Of a stretch of 64,000 bases of DNA, positions 1 to 12,599 are shown one piece after another. Each line of letters opens with the position of its first letter. The stretch's first letter is position 1. Both the position numbers and the translations under genes were made by a program. The DNA lies in the NCBI RefSeq assembly GCF_000442645.1, contig NC_021915.1, forward strand, positions 1,550,001 through 1,614,000. The letters are read 5' to 3'. The notes beneath the pieces are model-generated. The model did no database searches, was not told where the DNA came from, and saw only the letters and a list, made by a program, of their open reading frames with translations. The DNA is from Corynebacterium maris DSM 45190 (GTDB taxonomy: Bacteria; Actinomycetota; Actinomycetes; Mycobacteriales; Mycobacteriaceae).

Positions 1-652
1 CGGCGGTGATGAGGACCTCGCGTCCCTCCCAGTCCCGGTCGACGTGGTGCCCGTTCACCAACGTGCGGGCCAATTCCGCGATCTGCTCCGGTTCCGGCAG
101 GCGCCCGGCCCCAGTGTCTTTGCCCGTCAGCCGGCCATGCGCCGGTTCCATGACGGTGTAGCCGTAGCCCCGCAGAACCTCGACGTTGCGGCGGGTCGCC
201 GGGTTCTGCCACATCTCGGTGTGCATCGCCGGCACGATGAGCACCGGGCAGGTCGCCACCAACACGGTGGCGGTGAGCAGATCGTCTCCCCGGCCGGCCG
301 CCAACCGGGCCATCAGGTCCGCGGTCGCCGGGGCGATGACGATGAGGTCCGCCTCCTGCCCCACCCGCACATGCTGGACTTCGTCGACGGCGTCGAAGAC
401 CGTCGTCGACACCGGGTGTCCCGACAACGCCTCCCAGGTGGCCGCACCCACGAAATTCAAGGCCCCCTCCGTCGGGACCACGCGCACGTCATCGCCGCGT
501 TCTTTGAGGTTACGCACCACATGACAGGTTTTGTAGGCGGCGATGCCGCCTCCGACCCCGACCACGATGCGCCGCTCCCGCGGTTCGGCGTCCTGGGGGA
601 CGACCGCGGAATCGGTGCGGAGCGACTCTTCCGGAAGATCAGCGACAGCCAT
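1..652 (-). CDS. coaBC: CoaBC, phosphopantothenoylcysteine decarboxylase / phosphopantothenate-cysteine ligase (3' end outside window)
   Basis: Bifunctional coenzyme A enzyme: the ligase half joins 4'-phosphopantothenate to cysteine and the flavin-dependent decarboxylase half makes 4'-phosphopantetheine. Only the first 217 codons lie in the window, covering the decarboxylase and the very start of the ligase half (EVLITA). The flavin-binding start VGVGGGIAAYKT is at about residues 31-42, the expected His is in VQHVRV (about 92-97), and PAMHTEMW (about 141-148) matches the family PxMNxxMW signature with His in place of Asn, as is usual in actinobacteria. The ATG at 652 has AAAAGG about nine bases upstream; an in-frame ATG at 670 is the alternative. 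It follows rpoZ on the same strand. Confidence 0.95.
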   Translation of the reverse strand, partial: MAVADLPEESLRTDSAVVPQDAEPRERRIVVGVGGGIAAYKTCHVVRNLKERGDDVRVVPTEGALNFVGAATWEALSGHPVSTTVFDAVDEVQHVRVGQEADLIVIAPATADLMARLAAGRGDDLLTATVLVATCPVLIVPAMHTEMWQNPATRRNVEVLRGYGYTVMEPAHGRLTGKDTGAGRLPEPEQIAELARTLVNGHHVDRDWEGREVLITA

Positions 653-742
653 GGAGGAAAACCTTTTCATCGAGGAGACGGTGACAGACTCCGAGTCTAG
701 CGACGGGCGTGAGCGGAAGAAGACGTGGCCGGAAACGACGAA

Positions 743-773
743 CCCCAGGTTTCCTGGGGCAGGAAACCTGGGG
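743..773 (-). terminator. Intrinsic terminator after rpoZ
   Basis: A perfect 14-base inverted repeat (arms 743-756 and 760-773, loop of 3) lies 27 bases downstream of the rpoZ stop on the minus strand and is followed by a T-rich stretch (TTCGTCGTTT). It separates rpoZ from coaBC, so coaBC probably has its own promoter or depends on readthrough. Confidence 0.75.
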
Positions 774-799
774 TGGCGTCAGTTGCGACGGTGTGGCCG

Positions 800-1090
800 T
801 TACTGGCCTTCCTCGTGCTCGAGCAGGCCGGCGTCAATTTCGCGCAGGGCGATGGACAGCGGCTTCTCCCCCGGCAGCGGGGTGACCAACGGTCCGACGA
901 ATTCGAAGACGCCTTCGTCGTGCTGCTGGTAGTAGCTGTTGATCTGGCGCGCCCGCTTGGCGGCGAAGATCGCCAGAGCATACTTCGAGGACACCTTCTC
1001 CAGCAGCGTGTCGATCGGCGGGGCGGTGATGCCCTGCGGGTCGTCGTACACTGCCTCGTTCTGAGTGTTCTCGTTCGTCACGTTGCTCAC
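800..1090 (-). CDS. rpoZ: DNA-directed RNA polymerase omega subunit
   Basis: Small subunit that helps fold and assemble the beta' subunit of RNA polymerase. The 96-residue product has the omega core ([17 protein letters not shown], then [12 protein letters not shown]) and the C-terminal [10 protein letters not shown] segment. Length is normal for actinobacteria. I prefer the GTG at 1090 because AAAAGG sits five bases upstream of it; an in-frame GTG at 1096 would add two residues and overlap that site. It follows gmk by 29 bases, the usual gmk-rpoZ pairing that links guanylate metabolism with transcription genes. Confidence 0.95.
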   Translation of the reverse strand: MSNVTNENTQNEAVYDDPQGITAPPIDTLLEKVSSKYALAIFAAKRARQINSYYQQHDEGVFEFVGPLVTPLPGEKPLSIALREIDAGLLEHEEGQ

Positions 1091-1119
1091 TTGCACCTTT
1101 TCATGCAGAGATTTGGGGG

Positions 1120-1698
1120 TTAGGGCGTCAATCCACGCAGGATAGCACTGATTTCGGACACTGCCGAATCAAGGTCGTTGTTGATCACGACGTGATCGAA
1201 CTCCTCTTGATGGCTGAGTTCTTCCCGGGCGGTCGCCAGGCGGCGGTCGATGACCTCCTGCGGCTCGGTGCCTCGTCCGGTCAACCGGTCCACCAACACC
1301 TCCCACGAAGGGGGCGACAGGAACACGGTCACCGCCTCCGGCATGAGCGCCTTCACGTTGCGGGCGCCCACCAGGTCGACTTCGACCAACACCGGCCGGC
1401 CACCCGACAGTGCCTCGCGCACCGGGCCCGCAGGGGTCCCGGAACGCTGCAGGCCACCGTGGATATCAGCCCATTCCAGCATCTCACCGGCAGCGATACG
1501 CTGCTCGAACGCCTCTGGGGAAACGAAGTAGTAGTCCACTCCGTCGACTTCCCCGGGCCGCGGCTCACGCGTGGTCATGGAGACGCTGAAGTACAGATCA
1601 TCAACCAGACTGCGGAGCCGGTGCACCACCGTCGATTTACCGACGGCAGAAGGTCCGGCGAGGACGACGAGACGATTAGTGGTGTTCTCGCCGGTCAC
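1120..1698 (-). CDS. gmk: Guanylate kinase
   Basis: Phosphorylates GMP to GDP in the cytoplasm, using ATP. The 192-residue product starts with a P-loop GPSAVGKST at residues 15-23, followed by the GMP-binding region with [18 protein letters not shown] and EWADIHG. Length is typical. The GTG start at 1698 has GAGGA seven bases upstream, within the end of mihF, so the two genes are probably translationally linked: the mihF stop is only three bases away. Confidence 0.96.
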   Translation of the reverse strand: MTGENTTNRLVVLAGPSAVGKSTVVHRLRSLVDDLYFSVSMTTREPRPGEVDGVDYYFVSPEAFEQRIAAGEMLEWADIHGGLQRSGTPAGPVREALSGGRPVLVEVDLVGARNVKALMPEAVTVFLSPPSWEVLVDRLTGRGTEPQEVIDRRLATAREELSHQEEFDHVVINNDLDSAVSEISAILRGLTP

Positions 1699-1701
1699 CG
1701 A

Positions 1702-2025
1702 TTAGTCCTCAGTGAAGCCGAAACGCTCGAGCAGGGCACGGCGCTGACGGTCGCCCAGGCCACGCAGACGACGGGTCTGAGCGATCTCGAGCTCCTCCAT
1801 GATCTCGCGGGCCTTGACCTTGCCGACCTTCGGGAGGGCCTCCAGCAGAGCGGAAACCTTGGTCTTGCCAATGATCTCGTCCGTTTCAGCCTTCTCCAGC
1901 ACCTCCTTGAGGTTGGTGCCTCCGCGCTTGAGTTCTGCCTTCAGCTCTGCACGGACCTTGCGTGCCTCTGCGGCTTTTGCCAGGGCAGCCTTACGCTGCT
2001 CATCGGTCAGCTGGGGAAGTGCCAC
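1702..2025 (-). CDS. mihF: Actinobacterial integration host factor (mIHF-type DNA-binding protein)
   Basis: Nucleoid-associated DNA-binding protein of the mycobacterial IHF family, needed for Mu/L5-type integration and DNA bending in relatives. The product has 107 residues: a basic, Ala/Lys/Glu-rich N-terminal helix followed by the core with KVSALLEALPKVGKVKA (a helix-two-turn-helix region) and EIAQTRRLRGLG near the C-terminus. Unlike E. coli IHF it is a single polypeptide. It heads the mihF-gmk-rpoZ group, preceded by a 225-base non-coding stretch that must hold its promoter. Confidence 0.93.
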   Translation of the reverse strand: MALPQLTDEQRKAALAKAAEARKVRAELKAELKRGGTNLKEVLEKAETDEIIGKTKVSALLEALPKVGKVKAREIMEELEIAQTRRLRGLGDRQRRALLERFGFTED

Positions 2026-2104
2026 GGGGTTCCTCCGATTCGTTGGTTCTTAAAAAGATTCTCAATTGTGTACGGGCCATACTGCACCCGACTCCAGCGC
2101 GACC

Positions 2105-2122
2105 GTCGCACCACTGTGCGAC
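2105..2122 (-). other. Hairpin in the mihF upstream region
   Basis: Perfect 7-base inverted repeat (2105-2111 and 2116-2122, loop of 4). A TAAACT hexamer at 2146-2141 on the minus strand is a possible -10, which would put the hairpin near the start of a roughly 110-base mihF leader. The rest of 2026-2250 shows no gene or convincing terminator. Assignment as a leader element is inference. Confidence 0.35.
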
Positions 2123-2250
2123 GACCGACTGACTGGGGCAAGTTTAGCACCACCTGCGTAAATTCCCTATTGACCGGCTTCTTTGAAGCATGTCCCTAGG
2201 AAATACCTTTCACAAAGTACCAGGTGGGCCCTGCGGTGCTAAATCGGCTT

Positions 2251-3056
2251 TCACCGATACCCGGATGCTACCCGCACCGCCGCCTCGCGGAGTTCAGCGA
2301 CTCCCGGACCTGCCGAAAGCACCGAGCGAGACACGTTCGGGACGGCCAGCGCCCCGGCCGCGATACGGGCCACGTCCGCGGCGGAACCACCCTGGGCGCC
2401 GACGCCGGGCATGAGCACCGGACCGTTGAGACTTACCAGTTCAGGGGCCTTTTCCACCGTCGCGCCGACCACGACGCCGACGTCGCCCACACGCCCCATG
2501 GGGTTGTAGGACGCGCATTCGTCGACGACCCGTTGCGCCAACGTGCGGCCGTCCGCCCCCGTGGTCGTCTGCAGGCTCACGGCCTCCGGGTTGGAGGTCG
2601 CAGCGAGGACGAACACGCCGGCGCCGGATTCTTTGCTGCGGTCGAAGACCGCCCCGAGCGCACCGACGCCGAGGTACGGGCTGACCGTGACCGCATCAGA
2701 TTGCAGAGGCGACCCCTCCCCCAGCCAGGCGTCCGCGTAGCCGGCCATCGTCGAGCCGATGTCTCCGCGCTTGGCGTCGGCGACCACCAGGGTGCCGGTG
2801 GAACGCAGCTGCGCGATCGTCTCCTCCAGGATCGCGAAACCCTGGGAGCCGAACCGCTCGTAGAACGCCACCTGGGGTTTGACGAGGGCGACGTGGCCCG
2901 CGAAAGCCTCGACGCAGCGGCGGCTGAATTCACGCAGGCCGTCCACGTCATCGTCCAGGCCCCAGGCCTGCAACAATGACGCGTGCGGATCAATGCCCAC
3001 GCACAACGCGCCGTGATGTTCGGCGGCCTCCGACAGTCGCTGACCGAAGCCCTTCA

Positions 3057-3057
<1 letters not shown>
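2251..3057 (-). CDS. pyrF: Orotidine 5'-phosphate decarboxylase
   Basis: Last step of UMP synthesis: decarboxylates OMP to UMP. The 268-residue protein belongs to the longer (type 2) family found in actinobacteria. The catalytic signature DAKRGDIGST is at residues 94-103 with the Asp-Lys-Asp charge network (D94, K96, D99); the phosphate-binding end VLMPGVGAQGG is also present. Its ATG overlaps the carB stop by one base (TAATG), which implies translational coupling as the last gene of the pyr operon. Confidence 0.96.
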
Positions 3058-6407
<3,350 letters not shown>

Positions 6408-6443
6408 GTGTTGTTTCCTACCTTTGGTTTTCGAAGGTCCCGG

Positions 6444-7592
6444 TTACTTACGGTTTGGCGAATGGTTGGACATCAGCTCGACGAAGTGGTCGAACAGCGG
6501 GTTGGCGTCGTTGGGGCCGGCGGCGGATTCCGGGTGGTACTGCACGGAGAAGGCCATGCCGTCGTCCAAGGCGACGCCTTCGACGCAGTCGTCGTTGAGG
6601 CAGGAGTGGGTGACCGTGGCGGGGCCGAAATCAGTGTCGAACTTCTCGCCCGGGGTCCCTTCCAGGGCGAAGCCGTGGTTCTGGGAGGTGATGTCGACCT
6701 TGCCGGTCAGGTGGTTGAGCACGGGGACGTTGATGCCGCGGTGGCCGAACTTCATCTTGTAGGTGGCCTTGCCCAGGGCGCGGCCGAGGATCTGGTTGCC
6801 GAAGCAGATGCCGAACAGCGGGATCTCAGCGGCGATGACGTCGCGGGTGATCTGGACCATGGCGTCGGCCGTGGCGGGGTCGCCGGGGCCGTTGGAGATG
6901 AACACGCCGTCCGGCTGGTGCTGGCGGATCTCGTCCAGCGGGGTGTTCGCCGGGACGACGACGGTCTCGATGCCGCGGGCGGCGAACTGCAGCGGGGTGG
7001 CGGACTTGATGCCCATGTCGTAGGCGACGACGGTGTACTTCTTCTCCCCCTCCGCCGCGATGGTGTAGGGCTCGTCGGTGGTGACCTCTGCGGTGAGGTC
7101 GGCCCCGGTCATGGCCGGCTGGGCGCGGACGATCTCGACGAGCTCCGCGTCGGTCTTGTCGGCGTCCGCGCCGGAGAAGATCCCGGCGCGGGCGGAGCCG
7201 TTGTCGCGCAGGTGGCGTACGAGCGCGCGGGTGTCGACGCTGTGGATGCCGATGATGTTTTGGGCCTGCAGCTCATCGGTCAGGGAGCGCTGCGCGCGCC
7301 AGTTGGAGACGCGGCGGGCGAGGTCGTGGACGACCAGGCCGGCTGCCCAGATCTTTCCGTCGCGGGACTCGGAGTCCTCGTCGTTCCAGCCGGTGTTGCC
7401 GATCTGGGGGGCGGTGGCCACCACGAGCTGGCGGTGGTACGACGGGTCGGTCAGCGTCTCCTGGTAGCCGGTCATGGCGGTGGTGAACACTGCTTCGCCG
7501 AGGGTGGTGCCGGCGGCGCCGAAACCGCGGCCGCGGAAGATGCGGCCGTCGGAAAGGACTAAGACTGCGGGGGTGTGCTCAGTGGAGGTCAC
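6444..7592 (-). CDS. carA: Carbamoyl-phosphate synthase small (glutaminase) subunit
   Basis: Hydrolyses glutamine and passes ammonia to CarB. The 382-residue protein has the N-terminal CPSase domain and a class I glutamine amidotransferase domain with catalytic Cys263 in GICFGNQ and the His353/Glu355 pair in QYHPES. The GTG start at 7592 has AAAGG seven bases upstream. The 62-base gap to pyrC is AT-rich and contains two TATAAT hexamers, so carAB may also be transcribed from its own promoter inside the operon. Confidence 0.97.
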   Translation of the reverse strand: MTSTEHTPAVLVLSDGRIFRGRGFGAAGTTLGEAVFTTAMTGYQETLTDPSYHRQLVVATAPQIGNTGWNDEDSESRDGKIWAAGLVVHDLARRVSNWRAQRSLTDELQAQNIIGIHSVDTRALVRHLRDNGSARAGIFSGADADKTDAELVEIVRAQPAMTGADLTAEVTTDEPYTIAAEGEKKYTVVAYDMGIKSATPLQFAARGIETVVVPANTPLDEIRQHQPDGVFISNGPGDPATADAMVQITRDVIAAEIPLFGICFGNQILGRALGKATYKMKFGHRGINVPVLNHLTGKVDITSQNHGFALEGTPGEKFDTDFGPATVTHSCLNDDCVEGVALDDGMAFSVQYHPESAAGPNDANPLFDHFVELMSNHSPNRK

Positions 7593-7616
7593 TGGTGCGC
7601 CTTTCGGGTGCTGGTG

Positions 7617-7654
7617 ATTTTCTGAAAATTATACAATGGTTCGCATTATATGCG
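7617..7654 (-). promoter_or_regulatory. Likely internal promoter and palindromes upstream of carA
   Basis: Two TATAAT hexamers read on the minus strand (7650-7645 and 7633-7628) in the pyrC-carA gap. They are flanked or overlapped by two inverted repeats: CGCAT/ATGCG at 7642-7654 with a 3-base centre, abutting the pyrC stop, and ATTTTC/GAAAAT at 7617-7629 with a 1-base centre. No good -35 is visible, which is common in Corynebacterium. Possible repressor sites for arginine or pyrimidine control are inference. Confidence 0.5.
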
Positions 7655-8989
7655 TTAGCTGGCGGTGTCCGCATCCCACGTCGGGACCCCGCGCAGGAGC
7701 GTGGCCTGCACCCGGGTGGCGTAGGACTCTCCGTCGAAGGGGGAGTTTTCCGTCTTCGAGGCGAGCTCAGTCCGGTCGACGGTCCAGGATTCATCGACGA
7801 CCACGGTGAGGTTGCCCGGCTCACCGACGGCGATGGGGCGGCCGTGGCCCGGCAGCCGGGTGATCTCGGCGGGTCGCTCGCTCATCACCTGCGCCACCCA
7901 GCGCCAGTCCTTCAGTCCGGTGTGCACGAAGAGTTCGGCGATGATCGCCAGCGAGGTCTCCAGCCCGAGCATGCCCGGCTTCGCCTGGTCGAACTCGATG
8001 CATTTGTCTTCCGCCCCGTGCGGGGCGTGGTCGGTGGCGACGACGTCGATGACGCCGTCGATCAGTGCCTGGCGCAGCGCCGCCGCGTCCGTGTCCTCGC
8101 GCAGCGGCGGGTTGACCCGGTAGTTGCCGTCGAAGGTCTCCAGCTTCTCGTCGGTCAGCGTCAGGTGGTGCGGGGTGACCTCGGCGGTGACCGTGATCCC
8201 CTGCTCCTTGGCCAGGCGCAGCAGGTCGACGGTCCCGGCGGTGGTGGCGTGGCAGACGTGCACGCGGGCGTGGTAGTCGCGGGCGAGCATGATGTCGCGG
8301 GCGACCACGGACTCCTCGGCGGTGCGCGGCCAGCCCCGCAGTCCCAACCGCGCGGCGGTCGGGCCTTCGTGGGCGACGGCGCCGTCGGTCAGCCGGTGGT
8401 CTTCGGCGTGCTGGGCGACCAGCACGTCCAGCCCGCCGGCGTATTCAATGGCGCGGCGCATGATCAGCGGGTCGGTGACGCACTTGCCGTCGTCGGAGAA
8501 CATGCGCACCTTGGCGTCTGAATTGGCCATCATGCCGAACTCGGTGAGTGTCTTGCCTTCGAGTCCCTTGGTGATGGACCCGACCGGGTGCACGTCGCAC
8601 AGGCCCAGGGCCTGACCCTTGGCCCAGACGGATTCGGCGATGATCGGCTGGTCAGTCACCGGCATGGTGTTGGCCATGGTGAACACCGCGGTGAATCCGC
8701 CCTTGGCGGCGGCAGTGGAGCCGGTCTCGATGGTTTCGGTGTCCTCGCGGCCCGGTTCGCGCAGGTGCACGTGCATGTCCACCAGGCCAGGCAGCAGGAC
8801 GCCGCCGCGGCCGTCGACGACGTGGCCTGCGTCGGCGGCGGAGACCTCCGGGCCGATCTCTTCGATGACGCCGTCGACGATGCGGACGGAGACCGCGTCA
8901 CCTTCCCCGTAGGGGCGGACGTCGTTGATCACCGTGACGCCGGTGGCCGGGGACAGCGGGCCGGTCGGCGGGTAGTTCATGTCACTCAT
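7655..8989 (-). CDS. pyrC: Dihydroorotase
   Basis: Zinc amidohydrolase that cyclises carbamoyl aspartate to dihydroorotate. The 444-residue length and the metal ligand motif [10 protein letters not shown] (His73, His75) identify the class I type; further metal ligands are in VCHATTAGT and VATDHAPHG. The ATG at 8989 has a strong GGGGAAGGA ribosome binding site about eight bases upstream, overlapping the end of pyrB, which stops two bases before. Confidence 0.96.
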   Translation of the reverse strand: MSDMNYPPTGPLSPATGVTVINDVRPYGEGDAVSVRIVDGVIEEIGPEVSAADAGHVVDGRGGVLLPGLVDMHVHLREPGREDTETIETGSTAAAKGGFTAVFTMANTMPVTDQPIIAESVWAKGQALGLCDVHPVGSITKGLEGKTLTEFGMMANSDAKVRMFSDDGKCVTDPLIMRRAIEYAGGLDVLVAQHAEDHRLTDGAVAHEGPTAARLGLRGWPRTAEESVVARDIMLARDYHARVHVCHATTAGTVDLLRLAKEQGITVTAEVTPHHLTLTDEKLETFDGNYRVNPPLREDTDAAALRQALIDGVIDVVATDHAPHGAEDKCIEFDQAKPGMLGLETSLAIIAELFVHTGLKDWRWVAQVMSERPAEITRLPGHGRPIAVGEPGNLTVVVDESWTVDRTELASKTENSPFDGESYATRVQATLLRGVPTWDADTAS

Positions 8990-8990
8990 C

Positions 8991-9911
8991 TTATTTTCCT
9001 TCCCCCACCAACAAGGTGAACAGCACGGCCATGCGCACGTGGACGCCGTTTTCCACCTGCTGCAGCATCGCGGCGCGGTCTTGATCCGCGACGTCGTGGT
9101 TGATTTCCATGCCCCGCAGCATCGGCCCCGGGTGCATGATGACGGCGCCGTCCTTCATGGCGGCCGAGCGGGCCTTGGACAGCCCGTAGAGCGTGGCGTA
9201 TTCGCGGTGCGACGGGTAGAAACCGCCGTTCATGCGTTCCTGCTGCACCCGCAGCATCATGACGACGTCGGCGTCCGGGATCTCGGCGTCGAAGTCGTGG
9301 GCCACGCGCACCGGCCAGGTCTCGACCCCGGCGGGCAGCAGCGTCGGCGGGGCGACGAGCACGACCTCGGCGCCGAGCTTCGACAGCAGGTCCACGTTCG
9401 AACGCACGACCCGGGAATGCAGGCAATCGCCGACGATGAGGACCTTGCGGCCGTCGACGCCGCCGAGTCGCTGACGCATGGTGACGGCGTCCAGCAACGC
9501 CTGGGTGGGGTGCTGATGCGCACCGTCGCCCGCGTTGATCACGCTCGTGCCGCCCAGCCACTGGGAGACCAGCTGCGCCGCCCCCGAGGAAGGGTGGCGC
9601 ATGACGATGGCGTCGGCCCCGATCGCGGCCAGGGTCGAGGCGGTGTCTTTGAGCGACTCGCCCTTCTTCACCGACGACGACGAGGCGGAGACATTGATCA
9701 CGTCGGCGCTCATCCACTTGCCGGCGGTCTCGAAGGAGGCGCGCGTGCGGGTGGAGTTTTCGTAGAACATCGTGAAGATGGTGCGCCCGCGCAGGGTCGG
9801 CAGCTTCTTGATTTCCCGGTCCAGCAACGTGTCGCGGAACCGGTCGGCCTCGTCCATGAGGCCGATGATTTCGTCGCGGCTCAAATCCGCGATGGACAGC
9901 AGGTGCTTCAT
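8991..9911 (-). CDS. pyrB: Aspartate carbamoyltransferase catalytic subunit
   Basis: Condenses carbamoyl phosphate with aspartate, the committed step of pyrimidine synthesis. The 306-residue product has the carbamoyl phosphate site STRTR at residues 53-57 and the downstream motifs HPTQALLD and MMLRVQQER. There is no pyrI regulatory subunit beside it, so control is likely at the RNA level through PyrR. Its ATG overlaps the pyrR stop by four bases (ATGA), coupling the two genes. Confidence 0.97.
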   Translation of the reverse strand: MKHLLSIADLSRDEIIGLMDEADRFRDTLLDREIKKLPTLRGRTIFTMFYENSTRTRASFETAGKWMSADVINVSASSSSVKKGESLKDTASTLAAIGADAIVMRHPSSGAAQLVSQWLGGTSVINAGDGAHQHPTQALLDAVTMRQRLGGVDGRKVLIVGDCLHSRVVRSNVDLLSKLGAEVVLVAPPTLLPAGVETWPVRVAHDFDAEIPDADVVMMLRVQQERMNGGFYPSHREYATLYGLSKARSAAMKDGAVIMHPGPMLRGMEINHDVADQDRAAMLQQVENGVHVRMAVLFTLLVGEGK

Positions 9912-10483
9912 GGGCGGGCCTCGTTTTTGCTCAGGACGACGGCGTCGCGGCCGTCGATGCGCTCGTTCAACACGGTGACGTCCTCGTCGCGCGCCGTCGG
10001 CAAGTTCTTGCCCACGTAATCGGCGCGGATCGGCAATTCGCGGTGGCCCCGGTCGACCAAGACCGCCAGCTGCACCGCGGCCGGGCGGCCGATGTCACGC
10101 AACGCGTCCAGCGCCGCGCGGATGGTGCGGCCCGAAAACAGCACGTCGTCGACCAAAATCACGGTCGCGCCGTCGATGCCGCCATCGGGGATGGTGGTCG
10201 GGCGCAACGCGCGGTGCGGCTTCGTGCGCAAGTCGTCGCGATACAAGGTGATGTCGAGCGCGCCCGTGGGGACGTCCACGCCGGAAAACTCGGCGATCTT
10301 GTCGCGCAGGCGCTCCGCCAAGGGCACCCCGCCCGAAGGGATGCCGAGCAACACGGCACGGGGCGCCGGATCAGAATCCAGCGCCGTCTTTTCGATGATC
10401 TGGTGCGCGATGCGTGCGACGGTTCGCCCTACCTCCGCAGAACTGAGCAGCTCTGTGGCCTGGGGCGTATCCGGTGAACTCAT
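9908..10483 (-). CDS. pyrR: PyrR, pyrimidine operon RNA-binding regulator / uracil phosphoribosyltransferase
   Basis: First gene of the pyrimidine operon. PyrR binds pyr mRNA when UMP/UTP is high and reduces expression; the fold is that of a phosphoribosyltransferase and many members retain uracil PRTase activity. The 191-residue protein has the PRPP-binding motif [13 protein letters not shown] at about residues 108-120. The ATG has a strong AAGGAGG site about six bases upstream, and that site is embedded in a PyrR-binding-like stem-loop (10487-10515), pointing to translational autorepression as described in Mycobacterium smegmatis. Confidence 0.96.
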   Translation of the reverse strand: MSSPDTPQATELLSSAEVGRTVARIAHQIIEKTALDSDPAPRAVLLGIPSGGVPLAERLRDKIAEFSGVDVPTGALDITLYRDDLRTKPHRALRPTTIPDGGIDGATVILVDDVLFSGRTIRAALDALRDIGRPAAVQLAVLVDRGHRELPIRADYVGKNLPTARDEDVTVLNERIDGRDAVVLSKNEARP

Positions 10484-10486
10484 CGT

Positions 10487-10515
10487 GACCTCCTTCCCCG
10501 CCTCTCTGTGCGGTC
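10487..10515 (-). promoter_or_regulatory. PyrR-binding-like stem-loop over the pyrR ribosome binding site
   Basis: Read on the minus strand the leader contains CAGAGAGGC, then GGGGAAGG, enclosed by GACC (10515-10512) and GGTC (10490-10487). CAGAGAGG plus a nearby AAGG is the core of the PyrR-binding loop known from Bacillus attenuators. Here AAGGAGG is also the Shine-Dalgarno sequence of pyrR and no terminator hairpin lies in the leader, so PyrR binding should block translation initiation. Motif and position are visible; the regulatory effect is inferred from mycobacterial PyrR. Confidence 0.65.
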
Positions 10516-10552
10516 TTTAAAGGATGCCTGGAAGATTCAGTTGAGTCGTCTT

Positions 10553-10582
10553 TTGTCTAAGCTGGCGACTGCCGACGATAGT
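10553..10582 (+). promoter_or_regulatory. Candidate promoter for the SDR39U1-type gene
   Basis: TTGTCT (10553-10558) and GATAGT (10577-10582) with an 18-base spacer, about 90 bases upstream of the plus-strand ATG at 10673, in the 189-base divergent gap shared with pyrR. The hexamers are imperfect. Confidence 0.3.
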
Positions 10583-10672
10583 AACACCGCGCGAGTCCCC
10601 CTGCGAGAACCACGCTGCGCCTGCTACCCCGCCGCACCCCCTCGACCACTAGCTCCAGTTGGAAGGGCCACC

Positions 10673-12043
10673 ATGGGCTTTCACGCATCGCACGACATCC
10701 CGTTTCCACGTCAGCTGGTCTGGGACTGGCACACCCGTCCCGGAGCCGTCACCCGGCTCACGCCCTCCTTCGTGCCGATGTCCGTGACCCAGGAGGCGGA
10801 CAACCTGGCCACCGGCACCACGACATTTTCCCTGCCCGCGGGATTGACGTGGGTCGCCCGCCACGACCTGGCCCACTACCGTTCCGGCGCGCAATTTTCC
10901 GACGTCTGCCTCACCGCGCCCATCAAACAGCTGGCCAACTGGCGCCACACGCACACCTTCACCGACGTCGGCGGCGGCACCCGCATCACCGACGACGTCG
11001 CGACCCGCGTCCCCGGGAAGCTGCTGACCTCCACCTTCGCCTACCGGCAACGCCAGCTGTTGGCCGACCTGCAGTTCCTGGAACGACTGGCGGCACTCTC
11101 CGCGGACCCCGATCGGCGGCTGACCGTGGCGATGACCGGCGCCGGCGGTTCCGTCGGCACCGACCTCCGCGCCCAACTGACCACCGCCGGGCACGAGGTC
11201 ATCCGCCTCGTCCGCCGGGACCCCGCGGCCGGCGAGCGCCGCTGGAATCCGGAACAGCCCGCGGCCGATCTTCTCGACGGCGTCGACGTCCTCGTGCATC
11301 TGGCGGGTGAACCGATCTTCGGGCGCTTCAACGACGCCCACAAAGACGCCATCCGCGATTCCCGCGTGGGCCCGACCACCAGGCTGGCGCAGCTGGTGGC
11401 CGACAGCCCTTCGGTCACCGCCCTGGTCAGCGCCTCCGCGATCGGCTACTACGGCGCGGACCGCGGCGACGAGGAGCTGACCGAGGACTCCGACCGCGGC
11501 GACGGCTTCTTAGCCGACGTCGTCTCCGACTGGGAGGCCGCCACCGCCCCCGCCCGGGACGCCGGCAAACGCGTCGTCACGGTGCGCACCGGGTTATCCA
11601 TGAACGGCGGCGCCGGCATGCTGCCGTTGCTGTCCGCCCTGTTTTCCACCGGGCTCGGCGGGGCCTTCGGCGACGGGTCCATGTGGGCGTCGTGGGTGGC
11701 CCAGGACGACCTCACCGACGTCTACGCCCACGCCGTCGTCGACGAATCGCTGGCCGGCCCCGTCAACGCCGTCTCCCCCGCCCCGGTCACCAACCGGGAA
11801 ATGGCCGACGTACTCGCCGCCGAACTCAACCGCCCGGCCCGGATGCCGCTGCCCACCTTCGGCCCGGCCATGCTGCTCGGCAGAGAAGGCGCGGCCGAGT
11901 TGGCGCTGGCCAGCCAGCGGGTACTCCCCGGCCGACTCCGCTCGGTCGGCCACACCTTCCGCTTCGACGCCCTGGCCGCGGCGCTCGCCCACGAACTCGG
12001 CGGGGAGGCCCTCCTGCCGCCCGGAGACGAGGAAGTAGGCTGA
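10673..12043 (+). CDS. TIGR01777 / SDR39U1-family epimerase-like protein with N-terminal SRPBCC domain
   Basis: The 456-residue protein has two parts. Residues 1 to about 145 look like an SRPBCC (START-like) lipid/ligand-binding domain (HDIPFPRQLVWDWH, RHTHTFTDVGGGTRITDDV). From about 150 on it is an extended short-chain dehydrogenase/epimerase with the nucleotide-binding loop TGAGGSVG at 155-162, then LAGEPIFGRF and SASAIGYYG, and a C-terminal DUF1731-like end (VLPGRLRSVGHTFRF). I chose ATG 10673 because GGAAGGG precedes it and homology-like sequence starts there; longer in-frame extensions look non-coding. Substrate unknown. The two-domain layout is common in actinobacteria. Confidence 0.88.
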   Translation: MGFHASHDIPFPRQLVWDWHTRPGAVTRLTPSFVPMSVTQEADNLATGTTTFSLPAGLTWVARHDLAHYRSGAQFSDVCLTAPIKQLANWRHTHTFTDVGGGTRITDDVATRVPGKLLTSTFAYRQRQLLADLQFLERLAALSADPDRRLTVAMTGAGGSVGTDLRAQLTTAGHEVIRLVRRDPAAGERRWNPEQPAADLLDGVDVLVHLAGEPIFGRFNDAHKDAIRDSRVGPTTRLAQLVADSPSVTALVSASAIGYYGADRGDEELTEDSDRGDGFLADVVSDWEAATAPARDAGKRVVTVRTGLSMNGGAGMLPLLSALFSTGLGGAFGDGSMWASWVAQDDLTDVYAHAVVDESLAGPVNAVSPAPVTNREMADVLAAELNRPARMPLPTFGPAMLLGREGAAELALASQRVLPGRLRSVGHTFRFDALAAALAHELGGEALLPPGDEEVG

Positions 12044-12089
12044 GGTAGTTCATCCCCGCCCCTACCGCTGAAAGGACCGTGTCACCGAC

Positions 12090-12599
12090 GTGACCGACAT
12101 CGACAGCCCCGCCGACTCTGAGCCGGACACCCCCATCGCCGAGGTGACGCCGACGCGCGTGGCAGAAATCTTGCAGGCGGAAGACCTCGAACACCGCCTC
12201 GACTCTGCCGCCGTCGGCGCGAACGAGACCCCCGTCACCGTGGTGCGCACCGGCTTCGTCAACTCCGCGGTCTCCTACACCATCGCCGACGACCAACTCG
12301 TCATGGAGGCGCTCTGGCGAGGTTTTTTTGACGCTGACCGCGCCGTCCGGTTGCTGGCCTGGATCAACAACTGGAACCAGATGCAATTCGCGCCCACGAT
12401 GCGCTTTTTCGAACAGGGCGACGGCCTGCTGGTGGCCAGCGCCATCGACATGGTGCCCGTGGCCGCGGGCTTGAGCCGCAATCAGCTCGCCGTGTTCGTC
12501 CTCAGCTGCCTGGACAACGTCTCCCGGGCGTTCCGCGAGCTGGGGGAAGATTTCCCTGACCTTGTGACCTGGACGGAGGACGACCATGACCACAGCTGA
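12090..12599 (+). CDS. YbjN domain-containing protein (first of a pair)
   Basis: The 169-residue cytoplasmic protein has no signal peptide or membrane segment. The sequence pattern (RTGFVNSAVSYTIADDQL, then LLAWINNWNQMQF and a C-terminal helix) fits the YbjN / bacterial sensory transduction regulator fold, which resembles type III secretion chaperones. GTG start at 12090 with AAAGGA upstream. It overlaps the next YbjN-like gene by 14 bases, so the pair is co-translated and may form a heterodimer. Biochemical role unknown. Confidence 0.82.
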   Translation: MTDIDSPADSEPDTPIAEVTPTRVAEILQAEDLEHRLDSAAVGANETPVTVVRTGFVNSAVSYTIADDQLVMEALWRGFFDADRAVRLLAWINNWNQMQFAPTMRFFEQGDGLLVASAIDMVPVAAGLSRNQLAVFVLSCLDNVSRAFRELGEDFPDLVTWTEDDHDHS

